Positions 50,805 to 64,000 of a DNA stretch of 64,000 nucleotides are shown here, in pieces. The position numbers were made by a program, and so were the translations under genes. The notes beneath the pieces were generated by a model. It did not search any database and was not told the DNA's origin. It saw only the letters and a program-made list of their open reading frames with translations. Location of the stretch: positions 1,240,001 to 1,304,000 of the forward strand of contig NZ_CP117460.1 of NCBI RefSeq assembly GCF_030687145.1, read 5' to 3'. How positions within the stretch are numbered: position 1 is the first letter of the stretch; each line of letters starts with the position of its first letter. This DNA comes from Pseudomonas sp. FP1742 (GTDB lineage: Bacteria > Pseudomonadota > Gammaproteobacteria > Pseudomonadales > Pseudomonadaceae).

Positions 50805-52133
50805 ATGAGTCAGCCTGCGATTGATCTGTCTGCCAGACTCCTGCGCACCCTCACGCCTTGGCGCACCGCCACAACCTGGCGCATCGCCTTCTCCGGTGGT
50901 CTCGATTCCACCGTCCTGCTGCACCTTCTCGCGCACCTCGCAAAAAAACAATCCCTGCCGGCGCTGACCGCCATCCATGTCCACCACGGCCTCCAGGCTG
51001 TGGCTGATGCGTGGCCGGAACATTGTCAGTCGGTCTGTGATGCGCTGGGAGTGCCGCTGGAGGTTGTGCGCGTTCAGGTTGAACCCGGCGCCAGCCTTGA
51101 GCGTGCGGCGCGGGATGCGCGTTATAGCGCCTTCATCGCGGCGACTCAGGCCGGTGAAGTGCTGCTCACTGCCCAGCACCGTGACGATCAGGCCGAGACC
51201 CTGTTGTTTCGGCTGCTGCGTGGGGCGGGGGTGAGGGGCTTGTCGGGGATGCCGAGCGAGCGTCCTTTGGGGCGGGGGCATCTGCTGCGACCGTTGCTTG
51301 ATGTCACTCGCGCCGAGCTTGAGGCCTACGCCACTGAATATCAGTTGAGCTGGATCGAGGATCCGTCGAATCAGGACCGGCAGTTCTCGCGCAATTACCT
51401 GCGTCATCGGGTGTTTCCGGTATTGACCGCGCGCTGGCCGCAAGCGGTGGCGACCATGGCTCGCAGTGCTGCGCATCTGAGTGAAGCGCAGGGGTTGCTC
51501 GACGACCTGGCGCAAATTGATCTGGCCCGGGCCAGCACGCCCAGTGATTTCGATTGGCTGGGTCTGCGGTCGCTGGAGCTGGCGCCGCTGCAATCCCTGT
51601 CCGACGCTCGTCAACGCAACGCGTTAAGTCATTGGCTCAAACCGCTGACATCTTTGCCAGACAGTGACCACTGGTCGGGTTGGGAGAATTTGCGCGATGC
51701 GACCGGCGATGCGCGTCCGGTCTGGCGGCTGGCGGCGGGCGAAATGCATCGGGCCGGTGGGCGTCTGTGGTGGTTGTCGGGTGGCTGGTTGCGCGGTTCG
51801 CCACCCCCGGTGTCCTGGGCTGATCCCTCGGTATCACAGGCGTTGCCGGGTAATGGTGTGCTTTCGCTCACCGGTCAGATCCCCGATGGCCCGTTGCAGA
51901 TCCGCTATCGTGAGGGCGGCGAGGTCATGAATCTGTCTGGTCGTGGTCACCGTGACTTGAAGCGTTTGCTTAACGAAAGCGGTCTGCCGAACTTCGCCCG
52001 TGGCAGATTGCCGCTGGTCTACAGGGACGAGCAATTGCTGGCGGTGGCGAACCTGCGGGGGCTAAATGGCAGTACGCACGGCGGCTGGTATTTGCATTGG
52101 CAGCCGCCGATCGAAGATCAAGGTTTGAGCTGA
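50805..52133 (+). CDS. tilS: tRNA(Ile)-lysidine synthetase
   Basis: A 442-residue N-type ATP pyrophosphatase that attaches lysine to C34 of tRNA-Ile(CAU), changing its reading from AUG to AUA. The PP-loop SGGLDST is at 30-36; VHHGLQ, ARDARYSAF, TAQHRDDQAETLLFRLLRGAG and SNQDRQFSRNYLRH are conserved, followed by the C-terminal substrate domains. The start at 50805 was preferred over a GTG-type start six codons upstream that lies next to the REP. Confidence 0.95.
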   Translation: MSQPAIDLSARLLRTLTPWRTATTWRIAFSGGLDSTVLLHLLAHLAKKQSLPALTAIHVHHGLQAVADAWPEHCQSVCDALGVPLEVVRVQVEPGASLERAARDARYSAFIAATQAGEVLLTAQHRDDQAETLLFRLLRGAGVRGLSGMPSERPLGRGHLLRPLLDVTRAELEAYATEYQLSWIEDPSNQDRQFSRNYLRHRVFPVLTARWPQAVATMARSAAHLSEAQGLLDDLAQIDLARASTPSDFDWLGLRSLELAPLQSLSDARQRNALSHWLKPLTSLPDSDHWSGWENLRDATGDARPVWRLAAGEMHRAGGRLWWLSGGWLRGSPPPVSWADPSVSQALPGNGVLSLTGQIPDGPLQIRYREGGEVMNLSGRGHRDLKRLLNESGLPNFARGRLPLVYRDEQLLAVANLRGLNGSTHGGWYLHWQPPIEDQGLS

Positions 52134-52318
52134 AAGGGGCTTTCCGGTAGACTACGCTCCCTTCTTGATACAACTTCTGTGGATTCGCCTGAATCGCAGC
52201 AGTTGCCGATTACCAAGCAGTCTTTGCTGGGCGATTCCAAAAAATGTGTAGCGAGCAACCTACCGGTGTTTCATCTTCCGGTCTGTCCCAACGCGGCGGT
52301 TTTTTTGAAAGGTGCACT

Positions 52319-54890
<2,572 letters not shown>

Positions 54891-54947
54891 ACCTCATTTC
54901 TCCGGTAAAGTACCGCACGGTTTAAATGCTCAGGCCCTCGGGCTTGA

Positions 54948-56336
<1,389 letters not shown>

Positions 56337-56417
56337 GTGGTAAACGATAAAAAGACACCGGATTGTGTCGGAAAAATCGCGACAGCGACGGATTTGCCAC
56401 TAATCTGATGCCTTAAG

Positions 56418-56449
56418 AGCACAAGCCTGGTTCTTCCAGGCTTCGTGCT
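56418..56449 (+). other. hairpin between eno and ftsB
   Basis: Arms AAGCCTGG and CCAGGCTT around TTCTT, extended by AGCAC and GTGCT with one bulged C. No T-run follows, so it is not a standard terminator; it lies 80 bases after eno. Confidence 0.5.
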
Positions 56450-56507
56450 ATCAGAAGCTTCAAAGTTTTGGCATGGCTGTCTTTTTTCACTGGATACCTG
56501 ATATTCG

Positions 56508-56786
56508 ATGCGCAGTCCCAATTGGTTGTTCCTCGTTTTGCTCTTGCTGCTGGCCGGCCTGCAGTACCGCCTGTGGGTGGGTAATGGCAGCCTGGCGCAA
56601 GTGGCCGAACTGAAGCAGCAGATTGCGGATCAGCACGCCGAGAACGAGACGTTGCTGGAGCGTAATCGGGTGATGGACGCTGAAGTCAGCGAATTGAAAA
56701 AGGGCATGGAGACCGTTGAAGAGCGGGCTCGCCATGAGTTGGGCATGGTCAAGGATGGTGAAACCCTTTACCAGTTGGCCCAATGA
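56508..56786 (+). CDS. ftsB: cell division protein FtsB
   Basis: A 92-residue bitopic membrane protein: short cytoplasmic start, one membrane helix (about 5-21, WLFLVLLLLLAGLQY), then a periplasmic coiled coil (LAQVAELKQQIADQHAENETLL region, about 28-65) ending in ARHELGMVKDGE. FtsB links FtsQ, FtsL and FtsW/I at the septum. Coupled to ispD by an ATGA overlap at 56783-56786, the usual arrangement. Confidence 0.94.
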   Translation: MRSPNWLFLVLLLLLAGLQYRLWVGNGSLAQVAELKQQIADQHAENETLLERNRVMDAEVSELKKGMETVEERARHELGMVKDGETLYQLAQ

Positions 56787-57490
56787 ATGAGTTGTTACCG
56801 GCCTTCTGGGCCGTGATTCCTGCCGCGGGCGTCGGTGCCCGTATGGCCGCGGACCGTCCCAAGCAATACTTGCAGCTGGGCGGGCGCACTATTCTCGAAC
56901 ACAGCCTCGGCTGTTTCCTCGATCATCCTGCCCTGAAGGGGTTGGTGGTCAGTCTTGCCATCGACGATCCTTACTGGCCGAACCTGGCCTGTGCTGCCGA
57001 TCCGCGTATTCAGCGGGTTGAAGGTGGTGCCGAGCGTTCCGGGTCGGTGCTCAATGCCTTGCTGCATCTGCATGCCCAAGGTGCTGACGATGAGGATTGG
57101 GTGTTGGTTCACGATGCCGCGCGACCGAATCTGGCGCGCGATGATCTCGATAAATTGCTCAGTGAGCTGGCTGACGATCCGGTAGGCGGCCTGTTGGCGG
57201 TGCCTGCGCGCGACACCCTCAAACGGGTCGACAAGCATGGGCGAGTGCTGGAAACCGTGGATCGCAGTGTGATCTGGCAGGCGTATACGCCGCAGATGTT
57301 CCGCCTTGGCGCGTTGCATCGGGCGTTGGCGGACAGTCTGGTGGCCGATGCGGTGATTACCGACGAAGCTTCGGCGATGGAATGGGCAGGCATGGCGCCA
57401 CGCCTGATAGAAGGTCGATCCGATAACATCAAAGTCACTCGCCCCGAAGACCTGGAGTGGTTACGCCAGCGTTGGGCTAACCGCTGCTAA
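56783..57490 (+). CDS. ispD: 2-C-methyl-D-erythritol 4-phosphate cytidylyltransferase
   Basis: A 235-residue enzyme, third step of the MEP pathway. VIPAAGVGARMAADRPKQYL binds CTP, VLVHDAARPNL carries the metal-binding Asp, and SDNIKVTRPEDL closes the protein. In many bacteria ispF follows directly; here ispF lies 3.2 kb away behind the formaldehyde genes. Confidence 0.96.
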   Translation: MNELLPAFWAVIPAAGVGARMAADRPKQYLQLGGRTILEHSLGCFLDHPALKGLVVSLAIDDPYWPNLACAADPRIQRVEGGAERSGSVLNALLHLHAQGADDEDWVLVHDAARPNLARDDLDKLLSELADDPVGGLLAVPARDTLKRVDKHGRVLETVDRSVIWQAYTPQMFRLGALHRALADSLVADAVITDEASAMEWAGMAPRLIEGRSDNIKVTRPEDLEWLRQRWANRC

Positions 57491-57527
57491 GTCTTTTCGT
57501 GTTCAGGCGGGGCCCCGCGTCGCGCCT

Positions 57528-57620
57528 TTCGCGAGCAAGCCCGCTCCCACACTTGATCTCGGTCGGTTGCATGTTTGGGGGCTGACGCAGAACCAGTGTG
57601 GGAGCGGGCTTGCTCGCGAA
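57528..57620. repeat. REP pair in divergent orientation between ispD and the LysR gene
   Basis: TTCGCGAGCAAGCCCGCTCC and its flanking CACA at 57528-57551, and the inverse at 57597-57620, with the TGTG ends pointing inward, as in the pair at 20639. It separates two convergent genes. Confidence 0.88.
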
Positions 57621-57667
57621 AGCGGTAGCTGAGGCAATGAACCTGTCATTGACACTCACTGATAGAG

Positions 57668-58562
57668 CTAACTCCGGTACTCCGGTCGTTCGGCCAACCC
57701 TTCCTTCAAATAATCCACCAACTTGCGCACCTTCGGCGACAGATGCCGTTGCTGCGGATAAAGCGCCCACACCGCTGTGTTCGGCGGTTGGTGGGCTTCC
57801 AGCAGCGAAATCAAATCGCCGTTTTTCAGGTGTTCCAGCACGTAGTAGTCCGGCAGCTGACACAGTCCAACCCCTTGTAACGCGGCATCCAGCACCGCCT
57901 GCCCACTGTTGCAGCGCCAGTTTCCCTGTACTCGCTGGGAAAATTCCCGCCCGTTCTGCTCCAGTTGCCAGATGTCCGAGCTGCCGATGAGGCAGTTATG
58001 ACGACTCAGCTCCGACAAACTGTGTGGGCGACCATACCGTTCCAGGTAGGACGGTGAGGCGCACAGGTACATGCGCCGTGGTGCCAAACGAGTCGCGACC
58101 AATCTTGAATCCTGTAGGCGGCCGAGTCGGATGGCCAGGTCCAGCCCTTCATGCACCAGATCGAGCGGGCGATTGCTCAGTTCGATATCGACACGCAGTT
58201 GCGGATACATGCCCATGAAGCGAGTCACCAGCGGCACGATGAATCGTTCGCCGTAGGCCACGGCGCAGGTCATGCGCAGCATGCCCTTGGGTTCGCTGGT
58301 CAGGTCGCCTACCGCGCGCAATGCTTCTTCGCGGCCATCCTGCAAACGCTGGCAATGTTGCAGAAAGGTTTGCCCGGCCTCGGTCAGCGTGACCCGGCGG
58401 GTGCTGCGATAGAGCAAGCGGGTCTGCAGGCGCTCTTCCAGTCGTACGATTTGGCGACTGATGTGGGAGGAAGACACCCCAAGGCGTTCAGCCGCGGCGG
58501 TGAATTGGCTGCACTCGGCCACGGCGACGAACTCGTCGATGCCTTCCCAGCGGTTTTCGGAC

Positions 58563-58564
<2 letters not shown>
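57668..58564 (-). CDS. LysR-family transcriptional regulator
   Basis: A 298-residue regulator. The N-terminal winged helix (FVAVAECSQFTAAAERLGVSSSHISRQIVRLEE region, about 12-44, quoted in part: AAERLGVSSSHISRQIVRLE) is followed by a periplasmic-binding-like effector domain with the HEGLDLAIRLGRLQDS block. It is divergent from adhC with 106 bases between, which is the usual sign of a regulator acting on its neighbour; control of formaldehyde detoxification is inferred. An inverted repeat lies in the shared promoter region. Confidence 0.92.
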
Positions 58565-59783
<1,219 letters not shown>

Positions 59784-59791
59784 GGTCGCTC

Positions 59792-60637
59792 ATGAGCCTG
59801 GAAAATATCTCCTGCCAGAAAAGCTTCGGCGGCTGGCATAAGCGCTATCGCCATCGCTCCGATGTGCTCGGTTGCGACATGGTGTTTGCCGTGTACCTGC
59901 CGCCGCAAGCGGAGCAGGGCGGCAAGCTGCCAGTGTTGTACTGGTTGTCTGGCCTGACCTGTACCGATGAGAACTTCATGCAGAAGGCCGGTGCCATGCG
60001 CATGGCCGCCGAGCTGGGGCTGATCATCGTCGCACCGGACACCAGCCCGCGCGGCCCTGAAGTGCCGGGCGATCCGGACGGTGCCTGGGACTTCGGTCTC
60101 GGAGCCGGGTTTTATCTCAATGCCACACAGGAACCCTGGTCGCGGCACTATCGGATGCATGACTATGTCGTGCAGGAATTGCCGTCATTGGTTGAGGCTC
60201 ATTTCCCGGCATCGGAAAAGCGCGGCATCAGCGGCCATTCCATGGGTGGCCACGGTGCGTTGGTCTGCGCCTTGCGCAATCCGGGACGTTATCAATCGGT
60301 GTCAGCGTTCTCGCCGATCAACAACCCGATGGATTGCCCGTGGGGGCAGAAGGCCTTTTCCCGCTACCTGGGTGAAGACCGGTCGAAATGGCGCGAGTGG
60401 GATGCCTGTGCATTGATCGCCGAGGCCGACGAGAAATTGCCGCTGCTGGTGGATCAGGGCGACCGCGACGATTTCCTCGCCACCCAGCTCAAGCCTGAAA
60501 CCCTGCAACAGGCGGCCAAACTGGCTGGTCATCCGCTGACGTTGCGGCTGCAACCTGGCTACGACCACAGTTATTTCTTCATCGCCAGTTTTATCGATGA
60601 ACACTTGCAGCATCACGCGCGCGCTCTAAGCGCCTAA
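59792..60637 (+). CDS. fghA: S-formylglutathione hydrolase
   Basis: A 281-residue alpha/beta hydrolase of the esterase D type. The nucleophile serine is in [13 protein letters not shown], the Asp in [10 protein letters not shown] and the His in GYDHSYFFI. It splits S-formylglutathione into formate and glutathione. It forms a two-gene operon with adhC and ends just before a terminator that abuts ispF. Confidence 0.95.
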   Translation: MSLENISCQKSFGGWHKRYRHRSDVLGCDMVFAVYLPPQAEQGGKLPVLYWLSGLTCTDENFMQKAGAMRMAAELGLIIVAPDTSPRGPEVPGDPDGAWDFGLGAGFYLNATQEPWSRHYRMHDYVVQELPSLVEAHFPASEKRGISGHSMGGHGALVCALRNPGRYQSVSAFSPINNPMDCPWGQKAFSRYLGEDRSKWREWDACALIAEADEKLPLLVDQGDRDDFLATQLKPETLQQAAKLAGHPLTLRLQPGYDHSYFFIASFIDEHLQHHARALSA

Positions 60638-60651
60638 TGCAGGTAGAATCA

Positions 60652-60680
60652 CGCCCTGACAAAAATCGGGGCGTTTTTTT
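60652..60680 (+). terminator. intrinsic terminator abutting the ispF start codon
   Basis: CGCCC (60652-60656) pairs with GGGCG (60669-60673), followed by seven T and then the ispF ATG at 60681. The GGGGCG arm is also the only ribosome-site-like sequence for ispF, so the hairpin could both end the adhC-fghA message and hide the ispF ribosome site. A TAGAAT hexamer at 60644-60649 could be a -10 element for ispF. Confidence 0.65.
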
Positions 60681-61154
60681 ATGCGTATTGGCCACGGCTA
60701 TGATGTGCACCGTTTCGGTGAGGGCGATTTCATCACGCTGGGCGGGGTGCGGATTGCACACAGCTTCGGGCTGCTTGCCCATTCCGACGGTGATGTCCTG
60801 CTGCACGCCTTGAGCGATGCGTTGCTCGGTGCTGCCGCGCTGGGTGATATCGGCAAGCATTTTCCGGACACCGACCCGCAATTCAAGGGCGCCGACAGCC
60901 GTGCGCTGTTGCGTCATGTCGTCGCACTGATCCACGCCAAGGGCTGGAAAGTCGGCAACGTCGATAACACCATCGTCGCCCAGGCCCCGAAAATGGCCCC
61001 GCATATCGAATCGATGCGCGCGCTGATTGCCGCGGATCTTCAAATTGAGTTGGATCAAGTGAACGTGAAAGCTACCACCACCGAAAAGCTTGGCTTTGTC
61101 GGTCGCGAAGAAGGTATTGCCGTGCACTCCGTTGCCTTGTTGCTGCGCGCATGA
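60681..61154 (+). CDS. ispF: 2-C-methyl-D-erythritol 2,4-cyclodiphosphate synthase
   Basis: A 157-residue zinc enzyme, fifth step of the MEP pathway. Asp8 and His10 (GYDVHRF) are metal ligands, [20 protein letters not shown] holds the third ligand, and [12 protein letters not shown] and [20 protein letters not shown] are conserved. It overlaps truD by four bases. Its initiation region is embedded in a terminator-like hairpin. Confidence 0.96.
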   Translation: MRIGHGYDVHRFGEGDFITLGGVRIAHSFGLLAHSDGDVLLHALSDALLGAAALGDIGKHFPDTDPQFKGADSRALLRHVVALIHAKGWKVGNVDNTIVAQAPKMAPHIESMRALIAADLQIELDQVNVKATTTEKLGFVGREEGIAVHSVALLLRA

Positions 61155-62196
61155 ACGAGGCGCAATTGCTCGGCCCACGGGCCTATGGTCAAGCCCTCGG
61201 CACCGCTGTGCTGAAAGCCACGGCGGAAGATTTCCAGGTCGATGAAGTCCTCGATATTCCCCTGAGCGGCGATGGCGAACACCTGTGGATCTGGGTGGAA
61301 AAACGCGGCTTGAATACCGAGGAAGCGGCACGGCGGATTGCCAAGGCAGCGGGTGTGTCGTTGCGTACCGTCAGCTACGCGGGCCTCAAGGACCGGCAGG
61401 CGCTGACTCGTCAGTGGTTCAGCGTGCAACTGCCGGGCAAGGCCGATCCTGATCTGTCGGCTGCGGAAAACGACACGCTGAAAATCCTCAAGACCGGTCG
61501 GCATAAACGCAAACTGCAACGCGGTGCCCACTCGGCCAACGGCTTCACCTTGCGTCTGACTCAGTTCGCCGGTGACAAGGCGGCGATCGAAGAGCGTCTG
61601 CAACTGATCGCCAGGCAAGGTATTCCCAATTATTTCGGCGCCCAGCGTTTCGGGCATGACGGCGGCAACGTCGTCGACGCCCGTGCCTGGGCAGCGCGCA
61701 AGGCCCTGCCGGAACAGCGCAATGTGCGTTCGCGCCTGCTCTCCACCGCGCGTAGTTTTCTGTTTAACCAGGTGCTGGCGGCACGTGTCGCCGATGGCAC
61801 CTGGCAGCGTGCTCAGGTGGGCGATCTGCTGGCGTTCACCGACAGCCGCAGTTTTTTCCCGGCGGGTGAAGCCGAGTGCAGCGACCCTCGTCTGGCGATT
61901 CTCGACCTGCACCCGACCGGCCCGCAGTGGGGCGAAGGTGACTCACCAGCGTCGGGCGCTGTCCATGAACTGGAGCAGGCAATCGCCGCGCGCGAAGCGG
62001 ATCTGCGCGATTGGTTGATTAACGCCGGAATGAGTCACGAACGTCGCATCCTGCGGCTGCCCATTGGCGGGTTGACGTGGCATTATCCCGAGCCTGACAT
62101 TCTGCAACTGGAATTCGTCCTCCCGGCCGGATGCTTCGCCACCGTATTGGTGCGTGAACTCGTCGATCTGGTGCCGGTGGGGCAGACGGACAGCCC

Positions 62197-62209
<13 letters not shown>
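61151..62209 (+). CDS. truD: tRNA pseudouridine(13) synthase
   Basis: A 352-residue pseudouridine synthase acting on U13 of tRNA-Glu. The catalytic Asp81 lies in [28 protein letters not shown] and [17 protein letters not shown] are family motifs. It overlaps both neighbours: four bases with ispF and 13 with surE, so the ispF-truD-surE-pcm run is tightly coupled. Confidence 0.95.
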
Positions 62210-63623
<1,414 letters not shown>

Positions 63624-63834
63624 GCATTTGTTTTGGCGCGCTGAATTCTCTTCGATTGCCCGGGTCTTACAGCGGCATCGATGGGTTAAACGCAATTCAT
63701 CGTCAGACAGCAAACGTGTGCGTGAAGCCAATCCGCTTCATTAAAGGTAAAGCCTGTTCGGCCCGTTATACTTGCGACATTTCGTGCCGAAACACGGCAA
63801 TTCATATTTTCAGCCACCACAAAGGGAGCGGCGG
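63624..63834. other. pcm-nlpD intergenic region
   Basis: 211 bases without a convincing gene. TTATACTT at 63766-63773 resembles a -10 of a sigma-70 or sigma-S promoter about 62 bases ahead of nlpD; no good -35 is visible. AAAGGGAGCGG provides the nlpD ribosome site. Confidence 0.4.
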
Positions 63835-64000
63835 GTGAGTCTCACAGTCATTGCGCAGCGAATGGGTATAACGAGCTTTCAGCGTCTGGTGACTGGTCTT
63901 GTCTTGAGTACCTTGCTGGTCGGTTGCTCCAGCACCAAATCGAGTAGCGTGGGAGTTGTCGATCGCAACAATGCGGTCGCCCAGCGTCCGGCCGTAACCA
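63835..64000 (+). CDS. nlpD: lipoprotein NlpD (murein hydrolase activator), N-terminal part
   Basis: The first 55 residues of a gene cut by the right edge. The GTG start follows GGGAGCGGCG. A signal peptide ends in lipobox LVGC with Cys31 as the lipid-modified residue, followed by a serine-rich linker. Position after surE-pcm and the general gene order (rpoS normally follows) identify NlpD, the outer-membrane activator of the amidase AmiC. The LysM and M23 domains are outside the window. Confidence 0.82.
   Translation, partial: MSLTVIAQRMGITSFQRLVTGLVLSTLLVGCSSTKSSSVGVVDRNNAVAQRPAVT

Overview
The window reads as chromosome of a fluorescent-group Pseudomonas. The evidence is high-GC coding DNA, nine paired REP elements built on the GTGGGAGCGGGCTTGCTCGCGA core, and a gammaproteobacterial gene order (map/rpsB-tsf-pyrH-frr-uppS-cdsA-dxr-rseP-bamA-skp-lpxD-fabZ-lpxA-lpxB-rnhB-dnaE-accA-tilS-pyrG-kdsA-eno-ftsB-ispD ... 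ispF-truD-surE-pcm-nlpD) of the kind known from Pseudomonas. No tRNA, rRNA, insertion sequence, prophage or CRISPR array was seen. Species cannot be fixed by eye.

Layout. 1-4.6 kb: end of a trehalose-type PTS operon (a GH13 phosphotrehalase tail, a LamB-like porin, a IIA-HPr-EI fusion, and a small IIB-like protein without its cysteine). 4.7-8.4 kb: a Tat-exported multicopper oxidase overlapping tadA, then cmoA-cmoB on the minus strand. 8.6-16.7 kb: a minus-strand series with an AT-rich orphan, a YhhN membrane protein, a chagasin-like lipoprotein, a DUF4197 protein, plsB, a conserved hypothetical, rlmA and dapE, interrupted by a plus-strand cold-shock gene. 16.9-23.9 kb: an NdvB-type glucan synthase, tcdA, csdA-csdE, dapD and a YffB/ArsC-like gene. 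24.2-25.9 kb: two tandem astacin-like metallopeptidases in a more AT-rich patch, the clearest accessory segment. 26-31 kb: dapC, glnD, map. 31.3-57.5 kb: a nearly unbroken plus-strand block for translation, isoprenoid, envelope, lipid A, DNA polymerase III alpha, fatty-acid and nucleotide genes. 57.7-60.6 kb: a LysR regulator divergent from adhC-fghA, lying between ispD and ispF. 60.7-64 kb: ispF-truD-surE-pcm and the start of nlpD.

How the genes work together. dapC, dapD and dapE supply three steps of the succinylase branch of lysine/diaminopimelate synthesis. dxr, ispD, ispF and uppS link the MEP isoprenoid pathway to the undecaprenyl carrier. rseP, bamA, skp, lpxD, fabZ, lpxA, lpxB, kdsA and plsB serve envelope assembly. 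Seven RNA-modification genes (tadA, cmoA, cmoB, rlmA, tcdA, tilS, truD) are scattered through the window. adhC-fghA detoxify formaldehyde through glutathione.

Most of the window is ordinary core genome. The best second-look items are the cysteine-less IIB protein, the paired metallopeptidases with an RxKR site at the same residue position and no signal peptide, the run of inverted repeats before pyrH, a possible leader peptide before pyrG, and a terminator whose U-run abuts the ispF start codon.
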